A DNA stretch of 36,885 bases, taken from Methylobacterium sp. GXS13. GTDB taxonomy: Bacteria; Pseudomonadota; Alphaproteobacteria; Rhizobiales; Beijerinckiaceae. Under the pieces are notes generated by a model that ran no database searches, was not told the DNA's origin, and worked only from the letters and a program-made list of their open reading frames with translations. Of this stretch, positions 8,014-15,332 are shown piece after piece. Position numbers and translations under genes: made by a program. How positions within the stretch are numbered: position 1 is the stretch's first letter; the number at the start of each line of letters is the position of its first letter. The stretch spans positions 1-36,885 of the forward strand of contig NZ_LKKO01000055.1 of assembly GCF_001455965.1 (NCBI RefSeq). Direction: 5' to 3'.

Positions 8014-8691
8014 ATGTCCCTCATCTTCGACATAGGTGCCCGCCTCCTCTACCGCGATGCCCTGCTGCTCGTCATCGACAAGCCGCCGGGCCTGCCGGTC
8101 CATCCGGGCCCACGCGGCGGCGAGACCCTGACCGACCATCTCGACGGTCTTCGCTTCGGCCTGCCGCGCCGCCCGGCGCCCGCGCACCGGCTCGACCGCG
8201 ACACTTCGGGCTGCCTGGCGCTCGGGCGTCACGCCAAGGCGCTCGCCCGCCTCGGCAAGCTGTTTGCCGGCAGCGCCGTGGACAAGACCTACTGGGCCGT
8301 GGTTGAGGGCGGCCCCGATGCGGAATCCGGCCGGATCGACCTGCCGCTGGCGCGCCGCTCCGACGATCCGCGCTCCTGGTGGATGAAGGCCGACCCGACG
8401 GGCGACCCAGCCCTGACCCATTGGAGCGTCCTCGGCCGGGCCGGCGGCCGGACATGGCTGGAGCTGAAGCCGGTCACCGGCCGCACGCACCAGCTCCGGG
8501 TCCATTGCGCCGCGTCCGGCTGGCCGATCCTCGGGGATTCGATCTACGGCAACGGCCCGCGGGGCGGCAGCCTGCACCTGCACGCGCGGACGCTGACGAT
8601 CCCGCTCTACCCGAAGCGGGACGCGATCACCGTCGAGGCGCCGCCGCCCCCACATATCGCGGCGGCTCTGGCGGACATGGATACGGCCTGA
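8014..8691 (+). CDS. RluA-family RNA pseudouridine synthase, 225 aa
   Basis: The signature HRLDRDTSG is at residues 58-66, with Asp61 as the expected catalytic nucleophile of the RluA/RluC/RluD family. GRTHQLRVH (about residues 160-168) and GDSIYG are further conserved family segments. The protein converts uridine to pseudouridine in rRNA or tRNA. It is shorter than RluC/RluD and has no N-terminal S4 domain, so it is closer to RluA or TruC in layout; the target base cannot be read. I chose ATG 8014 (MSLIFD) because the preceding in-frame stretch is unconserved and Arg/Pro-rich. Confidence 0.9.
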   Translation: MSLIFDIGARLLYRDALLLVIDKPPGLPVHPGPRGGETLTDHLDGLRFGLPRRPAPAHRLDRDTSGCLALGRHAKALARLGKLFAGSAVDKTYWAVVEGGPDAESGRIDLPLARRSDDPRSWWMKADPTGDPALTHWSVLGRAGGRTWLELKPVTGRTHQLRVHCAASGWPILGDSIYGNGPRGGSLHLHARTLTIPLYPKRDAITVEAPPPPHIAAALADMDTA

Positions 8692-8743
8692 GGATCGGCC
8701 ACGGGACCGCGCCGTGCATCGCCGACCTCCGATCGGACAGCCT

Positions 8744-9172
8744 TTAACCGCGCGGCGTCGGCCGCCAATCCGGGGGCGCCATCTCGAAGCCCGCAAAGTC
8801 GAAGCCCGGCGAGACCGTGCAGCCGACCAGCGTCCAGGCGCCGAGGCTGGTGGCGGTCTGCCAATGGCCGGCCGGCACCACGTATTGCGGGCGCTGCCCC
8901 GCAGCGAGATCCGGCCCGAGATGCTGGGCGGTGGCATCGTGGCCGTTCGGGCTGGTGGTGATCACCAGCGGCGCGCCGGCATGCCAGTGCCAGATCTCGG
9001 CGGCGTCGACCCGGTGCCAGGCGGAGGCCTCGCCGATGTCGAGCAAAAAATAGATCGCGGTACCGACCGAGCGGCCGTCCACCATGCGCGGATCGCGGAA
9101 CGTCTCGCGGTAATGGCCGCCCTCCGGGTGGGGCTTCAGCCCCAGCGTCGCGATCACCTCGGCTGCCGTCAT
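8744..9172 (-). CDS. Cupin protein of the DUF985 (cupin_5) family, 142 aa
   Basis: The sequence starts MTAAEVIATLGLKPHPEGGHY and carries the DUF985 hallmarks: the HPEGGHYRETFRD block (residues ~15-27), AIYFLLDIGEASAWHRVDAAEIWHWHAG in the middle, and VGCTVSPGFDFAGFE near the end. It is a single-domain beta-barrel cupin of normal family length; the biochemical role is not established. ATG 9172 is the family start; the open frame upstream covers the antisense of the exonuclease gene. It converges on the pseudouridine synthase gene (52 bases apart) and diverges from the exonuclease gene (78 bases apart). Confidence 0.9.
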   Translation of the reverse strand: MTAAEVIATLGLKPHPEGGHYRETFRDPRMVDGRSVGTAIYFLLDIGEASAWHRVDAAEIWHWHAGAPLVITTSPNGHDATAQHLGPDLAAGQRPQYVVPAGHWQTATSLGAWTLVGCTVSPGFDFAGFEMAPPDWRPTPRG

Positions 9173-9250
9173 GGTCTCGCGTCTCCGTCCATCGCTTGCC
9201 GGGTCTTGGCACCAATGGTACCGGCCCGACACCCTCAAGGTCCGAAAAAA

Positions 9251-9874
9251 ATGCCGAGCCCGATCGTACGCCTCCACCGCGGCGACCTGCCCGCCGACTA
9301 CGTTGCCGGCCGGGCGGTGGCCATCGACACCGAGACGCTCGGCCTCAACCCGCACCGGGACCGGCTCTGCGTGGTGCAGATCTCCACCGGCGACGGCACG
9401 GCCGACGTGGTCCAGATCCCCCAGGACGGACCGGAGCCGGTCGTGCTCAAAAGCGTCCTCGCAGATCCAGAAGTCCTGAAAATCTTCCACTTCGCCCGGT
9501 TCGACGTGGCGGTGCTGTTCAAGGCGTTCGGGGTGATGCCGGGGCCGGTCTACTGCACCAAGATCGCCTCGAAGCTCGCCCGCACCTACACCGACCGCCA
9601 TGGGCTCAAGGACGTGGTCCGCGAGCTCGTCGCCGTCGACCTGTCGAAGCAACAGCAATCCTCCGACTGGGGCGCCGAGACCCTGACGCAGGCCCAGCAG
9701 GATTATGCGGCCTCCGACGTGCTCTACCTCCACGCGGCCCGGGAGCGGCTCGACGCCATGCTGGCCCGCGAGGGCCGCACCGATCTCGCCGCCGCCTGCT
9801 TCGCCTTCCTGCCCACCCGCGCCCGGCTCGACCTCGACGGCTGGCCGGAGATCGACATCTTCGCGCATACGTGA
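9251..9874 (+). CDS. Ribonuclease D-like 3'-5' exonuclease (DEDDy), 207 aa
   Basis: A single DnaQ-like exonuclease domain. Asp26 and Glu28 (AIDTETLGL), Asp85 (FHFARFDVAVLF), and Tyr152/Asp156 (DYAASDVLYL) form the DEDDy catalytic set. The C-terminal HRDC domains of full-length RNase D are absent, as in the short RNase D homologues common in alphaproteobacteria. The substrate is probably the 3' end of structured RNA, by family. The start at ATG 9251 follows an A-rich stretch; no good Shine-Dalgarno is visible, which leaves the start mildly uncertain. Confidence 0.9.
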   Translation: MPSPIVRLHRGDLPADYVAGRAVAIDTETLGLNPHRDRLCVVQISTGDGTADVVQIPQDGPEPVVLKSVLADPEVLKIFHFARFDVAVLFKAFGVMPGPVYCTKIASKLARTYTDRHGLKDVVRELVAVDLSKQQQSSDWGAETLTQAQQDYAASDVLYLHAARERLDAMLAREGRTDLAAACFAFLPTRARLDLDGWPEIDIFAHT

Positions 9875-9977
9875 ACGATGGTGCGGGTTTCCTGGGCAGA
9901 GTGAGCCGTTTCGGCAACCGCAGGGCGATGGACCCCTGCTAGGTTGCGCTTGCCGAGGCTCACGAGTCCCGGCCAGG

Positions 9978-10019
9978 CCCTCCTCGCCGGTTACCCCCCG
10001 ATCAGGCCGGCAAGGAGGG
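9978..10019. terminator. Bidirectional terminator-like hairpin between exonuclease and VOC genes
   Basis: The arms at 9978-9990 and 10007-10019 can form 12 of 13 base pairs (CCCTCCTCGCCGG with CCGGCAAGGAGGG, one C/A mismatch) around a 16-base loop. It sits between two convergent genes, where a shared terminator is expected. There is no long T run, so an intrinsic role is inferred from position and stem strength. Confidence 0.6.
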
Positions 10020-10026
10020 TCCGTCC

Positions 10027-10665
10027 TCAGGTCAGCGTACGCAGGCCGGAGGGCGTTGCGATCCGGGCGGTCCAGCGCAGGGCCGGGTCGGGCTCGATCC
10101 GCGGCGGGTCGGTCAGGCCGAGGTCCGCGTGGAGCGCGGCCACCGCCTCCGGCTCGGGATGGGTCAGCGAGAAATCATCGAGCCGCGCCCCGAAATCCGG
10201 CATCGTCCCGGCCGGGTGCGGGCGGTCGCCCCAATCCATCACGCAGGGCGCAGCGCCGTCCGCCGGCCAGGTCCCGTCCGGGCGCAGGCCGAAGCGCCAC
10301 GACAGCGTGCCCCGGGTCATCGTCGCCGCCGTGCCGAGCAGATCGGGATGGGCCGCGAGCAGGGTGTCGAGATCATCGGTCCGGGCGACGAAGCCGCGCA
10401 GCCGCCGCCCGGCCTCCCAATCTGCTTGCACCCGCGCGGCGTCGCCCAGGCCGAACCAGCGGGCGCGTGCCGGCGGCGCTGCCTCGGGATCGACGGCGAT
10501 CACTTCCAGGAACGTCGATGTGCCGAGGCGGAGCAGGTGGTTGCGCGTGCCCATCTCGGGATGGCGCCCGCCCTCCGGCATGTCGAGGCCGAGGCAGTCG
10601 CGGACATGGGCCACGCCCTTCGCGAGGTCGGGGGCCACGACGACGAGGTGGTCGAGGGTGAGCAT
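10027..10665 (-). CDS. VOC-family (glyoxalase/bleomycin-resistance-like) protein, 212 aa
   Basis: The protein starts MLTLDHLVVVAPDLAKGVAHV, the typical first beta-alpha module of the vicinal-oxygen-chelate superfamily. His6 and Glu54 (STFLEVIAVDPEA) are at metal-ligand-like positions. Length and the middle segment (ARWFGLGD) fit the glyoxalase_3 type, in which an N-terminal VOC module is followed by a related second half. The substrate is unknown. ATG 10665 begins the conserved module; an in-frame ATG at 10734 adds 23 unconserved residues. Confidence 0.85.
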   Translation of the reverse strand: MLTLDHLVVVAPDLAKGVAHVRDCLGLDMPEGGRHPEMGTRNHLLRLGTSTFLEVIAVDPEAAPPARARWFGLGDAARVQADWEAGRRLRGFVARTDDLDTLLAAHPDLLGTAATMTRGTLSWRFGLRPDGTWPADGAAPCVMDWGDRPHPAGTMPDFGARLDDFSLTHPEPEAVAALHADLGLTDPPRIEPDPALRWTARIATPSGLRTLT

Positions 10666-10815
10666 CCGTGCATCCGCCACATTGAACGATCGAGATCGCA
10701 ACGCGACAGACAATGAATTCCGGGGCTGCGGCAAGCGGCCCCAACTTCTACCGTACCCACCTCGTAAACGGCGTTCGCCGCCTCAGTACTCCTCTGCTGG
10801 TTCCCGGGCCGGACG

Positions 10816-11091
10816 TTACAGTCTATCCCGCACCCGTTCGAGGAAGGCTCTCAGTTCGGCACCGTCGTAGAACACGACATCGGCCGAAGACGACCACCAC
10901 AATTTTCGCAACTCCTCATTCGAGACGTTGTCCTTGGTGATCGAGCCAAGATATGATCGCAGACGTGTGCGCTTCGAATTGTCTGAAAATGGAGATAGAG
11001 CAAAAGTAATAATTTCCTCCTCGGTTGCAATATCTTCCATCAGGTCCTGATAGAATTGGCGAGTGAATTCATCGAACTCTGGGGAAGTCAA
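10816..11091 (-). CDS. Probable immunity protein for the adjacent RNase A-like toxin, ~91 aa
   Basis: A small acidic cytosolic protein directly downstream of the toxin gene. Its C-terminal half (RTRLRSYLGSI ... ELRKLWWSSSADVVF ... LRAFLERVRDRL) resembles CdiI-type contact-dependent inhibition immunity proteins, and it should bind and block the toxin. The start needs judgement. An ATG at 11157 lies 65 bases inside the toxin gene and has no visible Shine-Dalgarno. A TTG at 11091 lies one base after the toxin TAA and has AGGGAG six bases upstream, so I prefer TTG. GC content is clearly lower than in the surrounding genes, as for the toxin. Confidence 0.68.
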   Translation of the reverse strand: MTSPEFDEFTRQFYQDLMEDIATEEEIITFALSPFSDNSKRTRLRSYLGSITKDNVSNEELRKLWWSSSADVVFYDGAELRAFLERVRDRL

Positions 11092-11092
11092 T

Positions 11093-11746
11093 TTAATCTC
11101 CCTCGGTTTGGGGGTGTGCCGTTCGAACTCTAAATCCGCGCGATAAAGTTGGTTCATGTATTATGAGTGCGCCTACACCAGTTGTATTTCGCAAATATAA
11201 CACGCCACCATTTGTGCTGTAAGCCTCCCTGCCAGTTTTGTATCCAAATTCTTTGGTAATAAATGCATCTTTAATAGTTCCTGATGCAACAAGATCAACT
11301 ATCGATTTGTTTGCTTGTATGGTCTGATTTACGAGATCGTTCGCCGAATCAATCGATGAGAAACTTCCGTTCCGTTTTAACCCCCCGTGCGCAAGGGGAG
11401 TGCTCCATTGCGATTTACGGATTCGCTCCAGTAATTCATCGTCAGTCTTTCCGACGTGTCGACTTACTGTATGTCCTCCACGTGCCTGTTCGGCCATGAG
11501 ATCAACTTTGTATCGCTGATCATCTTCATTGCCTACGAGGATAAGATGCGCGTCGTCGTCCGCTCCCAGACCTACGGGACGATCCTCATCTGTCCATTGT
11601 CCGCCGTCTGGACGTCCAGCAGGTACCCGCGGCTGACCGGGATTGTAGGCTTTGACAATGAGTTGGAGTCGAAAAAGCTTCAGCTCAAACTTAATAGCCG
11701 CGAGGTTCCACCGCGTCCGCTGAACAGCAATATCATCAGAAAGCAT
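11093..11746 (-). CDS. Orphan polymorphic toxin with CdiA-CT RNase A-like domain, 217 aa
   Basis: The start lacks a signal peptide. Residues 33-52 hold AYNPGQPRVPAGRPDGGQWT, a short element that often precedes toxin domains in alphaproteobacterial polymorphic toxins. Residues ~89-212 resemble the bacterial CdiA-CT RNase A domain: RGGHTVSRHVGKTDDELLERI, then a Ser/Asp/Asn helix region (SSIDSANDLVNQTI), then a strand-rich end, GFRVRTAHP. His92, His97 and Thr209 are candidate active-site residues (inference). There is no CdiA, Rhs, VgrG or LXG delivery part nearby, so the export route is unknown. The gene is AT-rich compared with its neighbours, a sign of transfer. The ATG at 11746 has only a weak ribosome binding site. 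Confidence 0.72.
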   Translation of the reverse strand: MLSDDIAVQRTRWNLAAIKFELKLFRLQLIVKAYNPGQPRVPAGRPDGGQWTDEDRPVGLGADDDAHLILVGNEDDQRYKVDLMAEQARGGHTVSRHVGKTDDELLERIRKSQWSTPLAHGGLKRNGSFSSIDSANDLVNQTIQANKSIVDLVASGTIKDAFITKEFGYKTGREAYSTNGGVLYLRNTTGVGALIIHEPTLSRGFRVRTAHPQTEGD

Positions 11747-11871
11747 AGAGCACCCCGCCAGCTTCGGTCGCTCATATTAGGCAAATTATCTTATTTGTTA
11801 AGAAAGTTCGCTTTTTGTTCCATGACGGACTCAGCGTTTGTTAAGCGGCATCCTGTCACGTCAAATCGTGT

Positions 11872-11900
11872 AGGGGGCCGGGCTCCACGCCCGGCCCCCT
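11872..11900 (-). terminator. Terminator hairpin downstream of glnA
   Basis: A perfect 12-base-pair stem (11872-11883 with 11889-11900, AGGGGGCCGGGC with GCCCGGCCCCCT) closes on a 5-base loop, starting 6 bases after the glnA stop on the minus strand. No long T run follows, but stem strength and position argue for termination. It also separates glnA from the toxin region. Confidence 0.75.
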
Positions 11901-11906
11901 CTCACA

Positions 11907-13316
11907 TCACAGCGAGTAGTACTGCACGAACTCGATCGGGTGCGGGGTCATCTCGTAGCGCAGCACCTCGGTCATCTTCAGCTCGATGAACGAGTCGATC
12001 TGGTCGTCCGTGAACACGCCGCCCTCCTTGAGGAAGGTGCGGTCCTTGTCGAGGCTGGTGAGCGCCTCGCGGAGCGACCCGCACACGGTCGGGATCTGCT
12101 TCAGCTCCTTCGGGGGCAGCTCGTAGAGATCCTTGTCCATCGCCGGGCCCGGATCGATCTTGTTGCGGATGCCGTCGAGGCCGGCCATCAGCAGGGCCGA
12201 GAAGGCCAGATAGGGGTTGGCCATCGGGTCGGGGAAGCGGACCTCGACGCGCTTGGCGTTCGGGCTCTTGGTCCACGGGATCCGGCAGGAAGCCGAGCGG
12301 TTGCGCGCCGAGTAGGCGAGCAGCACCGGCGCCTCGTAGCCCGGCACCAGCCGCTTGTAGGAATTGGTCGACGGGTTGGTGAAGGCGTTGAGCGCCTTGG
12401 CGTGGCGGATGATGCCGCCGATGTACCAAAGGCATTCCTGGCTGAGCCCGGCATACTTGTCGCCGGCGAAGACCGGCTTGCCGTCCTTCCAGATCGACTG
12501 GTGGACGTGCATGCCCGAGCCGTTGTCGCCGAAGACGGGCTTGGGCATGAACGTCGCCGACTTGCCGTAGCTCTGGGCGACGTTGTGGATGCAGTACTTG
12601 TAGATCTGCATGTGATCGGCGAGCTTGGTCAGCACGTCGAACTTCATGCCGAGCTCGTGCTGGGCCGAGGCCACCTCGTGGTGGTGCTTCTCGACCTTCA
12701 CGCCCATGGATTGCATCGCGGCCAGCATCTCGCCGCGCATGTCCTGGGCCGAATCCTGCGGCGGGACCGGGAAGTAGCCGCCCTTGGTCTGGACCCGGTG
12801 GCCGAGGTTGCCGCCCTCGTAATCGGTGAAGCCGTTGGTCGGCAGTTCGGTCGAATCGAGCTCGAAGCCGGTGCGGTAGGGGTCGGCGGCGAACTTCACG
12901 TCGTCGAACACGAAGAACTCGGCCTCGGGGCCGACATAGATCGTGTCGCCGATCCCGGTCTGCTGCAGGTAGGCCTCGGCGCGCTTGGCGGTGCCGCGTG
13001 GATCGCGGGAATAGGGCTCGCCGGTGGCCGGCTCGAGCACGTCGCAGATGATCGACAGGGTCGAGGCGGAGAAGAACGGATCGAGGCAGGCGGTGGACGG
13101 ATCCGGCATCAGCAGCATGTCGGACTCATTGATCGCCTTCCAGCCGGCGATCGAGGAGCCGTCGAACATCGTGCCTTCGGCGAAGATCTCGTCGTCGATC
13201 AGCGACACGTCGAACGTCACGTGCTGCCACTTGCCGCGCGGGTCGGTGAACCGGAAGTCCACGTAGCGTACGTCGTTGTCCCGGATATTCTTCAGAACGT
13301 CGGCCGCAGTCGTCAT
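11907..13316 (-). CDS. glnA: Glutamine synthetase type I, 469 aa
   Basis: GlnA makes glutamine from glutamate, ammonia and ATP and is the main assimilatory enzyme. The 469-residue length is exact for GSI. Visible motifs are the N-terminal FDGSSIAGW segment, the metal/substrate site around GPEAEFFVFD, the NGSGMHVHQS histidine motif, the ATP/glutamate loop around NPSTNSYKRLVPGYEAP, and the adenylylation Tyr398 in DKDLYELPP, so covalent control by GlnE is expected. I chose ATG 13316 (MTTAADV), nine bases after an AGGAGG; an in-frame ATG three codons upstream overlaps that site's spacing. It lacks the usual directly adjacent glnB, which lies ~2 kb away beyond glnII and DUF2735. Confidence 0.96.
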   Translation of the reverse strand: MTTAADVLKNIRDNDVRYVDFRFTDPRGKWQHVTFDVSLIDDEIFAEGTMFDGSSIAGWKAINESDMLLMPDPSTACLDPFFSASTLSIICDVLEPATGEPYSRDPRGTAKRAEAYLQQTGIGDTIYVGPEAEFFVFDDVKFAADPYRTGFELDSTELPTNGFTDYEGGNLGHRVQTKGGYFPVPPQDSAQDMRGEMLAAMQSMGVKVEKHHHEVASAQHELGMKFDVLTKLADHMQIYKYCIHNVAQSYGKSATFMPKPVFGDNGSGMHVHQSIWKDGKPVFAGDKYAGLSQECLWYIGGIIRHAKALNAFTNPSTNSYKRLVPGYEAPVLLAYSARNRSASCRIPWTKSPNAKRVEVRFPDPMANPYLAFSALLMAGLDGIRNKIDPGPAMDKDLYELPPKELKQIPTVCGSLREALTSLDKDRTFLKEGGVFTDDQIDSFIELKMTEVLRYEMTPHPIEFVQYYSL

Positions 13317-13655
13317 CGTGGGCATCCTCCTGGAAGGTCGTCGGGGATTCTCGCGCGGAGCGGGCACCTTAGGAACGGGCCGCACCGGCCGCGCCGCTAG
13401 ATATCCGTCGGGAGGCCGCCTTGCCACCCGCGCGCGGGAGGAATCGCTCACGGAGCCCGGCGTTTGGCCCATATCGATGGCCCGTCATGGGTCCGGGGAC
13501 CGCGGAGATCACGAATCTCCCTCGCCCGTCCCTGGGGGAGAAGATCCTGGCATGCTTCATGCAAGGGCGGCTGCGGCCGTCGAGACGGCGGCAAGCCGTT
13601 CGCGTCGCCCGGGCTTTGGCCGGATCGCGCATCGACAACGGACGAGAGAACCGGA
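13317..13655. other. Divergent glnA / glnII control region
   Basis: This 339-base region separates two divergent glutamine synthetase genes. It contains the glnA ribosome binding site at the left, a perfect inverted repeat GGAGAT-N5-ATCTCC at 13504-13520, and a sigma-54-type promoter at 13548-13563 facing glnII. Short open frames that cross it look like shadows. I did not find a clear NtrC site or a glnA promoter by eye. Confidence 0.6.
13548..13563 (+). promoter_or_regulatory. Sigma-54 (RpoN) promoter for glnII
   Basis: TGGCATGCTTCATGCA matches the -24/-12 consensus TGGCACGNNNNTTGCW at all but two positions, including the key GG and GC at the correct spacing. The expected start of transcription is about 12 bases after the GC, leaving a leader of ~80 bases before glnII. 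NtrC/RpoN control of glnII is known in rhizobia. Match seen in sequence; use inferred. Confidence 0.7.
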
Positions 13656-14852
13656 ATGACGAAATATAAGCTCGAGTATATATGGCTCGACGGGTATACG
13701 CCGGTCCCGAATCTGCGCGGCAAGACGCAGATCAAGGAATTCGACAGCTTCCCGACCCTCGACCAACTGCCGATGTGGGGCTTCGACGGCTCGTCCACGA
13801 AGCAGGCCGAGGGCGGCAGCTCCGACTGCATGCTCAAGCCCGTGCGCCACTTCCCCGATCCGGCCCGCAAGAACGGCGTCCTGGTCCTCTGCGAAGTGAT
13901 GATGCCGGACGGCAAGACCCCGCACGAGTCCAACAAGCGCGCCACCATCCTGGACGATGCCGGCGCCTGGTTCGGCTTCGAGCAGGAGTACTTCCTGTAC
14001 AAGGACGGCCGCCCGCTCGGCTTCCCGGCCAGCGGCTTCCCGGCCCCGCAGGGCCCGTACTACACCGGCGTCGGCTACTCGAATGTCGGCGATGTCGCCC
14101 GCAAGATCGTCGAGGAGCATCTCGACCTCTGCCTCGACGCCGGCATCAACCATGAGGGCATCAACGCCGAGGTGGCCAAGGGCCAGTGGGAATTCCAGAT
14201 CTTCGGCAAGGGCTCCAAGAAGGCCGCCGACGAGATGTGGATGGCCCGCTACCTGCTGCAGCGCCTGTGCGAGTCCTACGGGATCGACGTCGAGTACCAT
14301 TGCAAGCCGCTCGGCGACACCGACTGGAACGGCTCGGGCATGCACTGCAACTTCTCGACCGCGTTCCTGCGCGAACACGGCGGCAAAGCGTATTTCGAGT
14401 CGCTCATGGAGGCGTTCAAGAACGCCCGCGAGGATCACATCGCCGTCTACGGGCCGGACAACCACATGCGGCTGACCGGCAAGCACGAGACCGCCTCGAT
14501 CCACGAGTTCTCGTACGGCGTGGCTGACCGCGGCGCCTCGATCCGCGTGCCCCACTCCTTCGTCAACAACGGCTACAAGGGGTATCTGGAGGATCGCCGC
14601 CCGAACTCGCAGGGCGACCCCTACCAGATCGCCTCGCAGGTGCTGAAGACGATCTCTTCGGTGCCGACCGAGGCCGCCGACGCCGCCGGAGGCGGACCGG
14701 GCGCCTCGGGCTCCCGCCATCACGGATCATCGGAGCAGGGCCCTCGCGCCCGGCTTCGTGTCTTCAGGACCGGCGCGGGCGCTCGTCGTCGCGGATCGCA
14801 GCCTCGTGGTACCAGGCGCCGCCGCCGATGCTCGGCACCAGAGCGGGCTTGA
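13656..14852 (+). CDS. glnII: Glutamine synthetase type II (eukaryote-like), with abnormal C-terminal extension
   Basis: GSII is the smaller, decameric glutamine synthetase found in Hyphomicrobiales beside GSI. The N-terminal beta-grasp part has YKLEYIWLDGY and MWGFDGSSTKQAEG. The catalytic part has WFGFEQEYFLY, GINHEGINAEVAKGQWEFQ, DWNGSGMHCNF and ASIRVP. The conserved domain ends near codon 339 (QVLKTISSVPTE), close to the usual family length of ~344. The frame then runs on for 59 Gly/Arg/Ser-rich codons to TGA 14852, overlapping the convergent DUF2735 gene. Adding one T after 14678 would create TGA two codons after the conserved end, so a lost stop by a one-base deletion, or a sequencing error, is likely. 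Starts at ATG 13656, downstream of the sigma-54 site. Confidence 0.9.
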   Translation: MTKYKLEYIWLDGYTPVPNLRGKTQIKEFDSFPTLDQLPMWGFDGSSTKQAEGGSSDCMLKPVRHFPDPARKNGVLVLCEVMMPDGKTPHESNKRATILDDAGAWFGFEQEYFLYKDGRPLGFPASGFPAPQGPYYTGVGYSNVGDVARKIVEEHLDLCLDAGINHEGINAEVAKGQWEFQIFGKGSKKAADEMWMARYLLQRLCESYGIDVEYHCKPLGDTDWNGSGMHCNFSTAFLREHGGKAYFESLMEAFKNAREDHIAVYGPDNHMRLTGKHETASIHEFSYGVADRGASIRVPHSFVNNGYKGYLEDRRPNSQGDPYQIASQVLKTISSVPTEAADAAGGGPGASGSRHHGSSEQGPRARLRVFRTGAGARRRGSQPRGTRRRRRCSAPERA

Positions 14853-14943
14853 TCGTCTCGATCGCCCGCGGCGCCGGTCGGGCGCGCCGGAACGCCGACA
14901 ATTCGTAGATCTTGGCGGTCTCACGCCCGTCGGTACTGGCCAT
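14764..14943 (-). CDS. DUF2735 family small protein, 59 aa
   Basis: A short gene below usual length cut-offs. A perfect AGGAGG lies 8 bases upstream of ATG 14943. The product begins MASTDGRETAKIYELSAF and ends with GGGAWYHEAAIRDDERPRRS: an ETAKIY-type start and a WYHE-AI-D block near the end are the DUF2735 hallmarks. This family is found next to GSII genes in Hyphomicrobiales, and its role is unknown; a link to nitrogen control or GSII is inferred from neighbourhood. It is convergent with glnII, and its 3' part lies opposite the glnII extension for 89 bases. Confidence 0.8.
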   Translation of the reverse strand: MASTDGRETAKIYELSAFRRARPAPRAIETIKPALVPSIGGGAWYHEAAIRDDERPRRS

Positions 14944-15332
14944 CGTCGGGTCCTCCTGAGTGGATCAAAGCGGCCAGTCCGGCCGTCCGTTCCCCGGAGG
15001 ATGTGGTGCTACCGACGCAGTACTCCATGGCCCGCCGCGCCGATGCCGGACATTCGTGCAGCGTGAATTCTTAGGCAGATCGGGAAAAGAGCTGGGTTTC
15101 GACGCGAGAATGCTCGCCGGACTCTGAATTAAGACACACGCTCCACGGGCGCAGACATGCGTGGATCACGGTCCAGAGCCTGTTCGAACATGCGGTTGCC
15201 GACACATGATGCCGGCTCGTCCCGCCGTCATCGCGCGCGCAGCCCAGCAGCCGGGAGACCACGACGATCCGCGACCGCGCGTTGCCTGGCGGCTTCGCTA
15301 CGCCCCCCGGAGATACCAAGTTTCAAGAAAAC
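14944..15332. other. Gap between glnB and DUF2735 gene
   Basis: A 389-base stretch that should hold the DUF2735 promoter and the end of the glnB transcript, both on the minus strand. An 82-codon minus-strand frame crosses most of it but has no recognisable domain and unlike codon use, and I do not call it. I saw no clear sigma-54 site, strong hairpin or repeat. Confidence 0.5.

Noticed and set aside
15071..15319. 82-codon minus-strand frame between glnB and DUF2735
   Set aside because: No ribosome binding site, no recognisable motif, mixed codon use.
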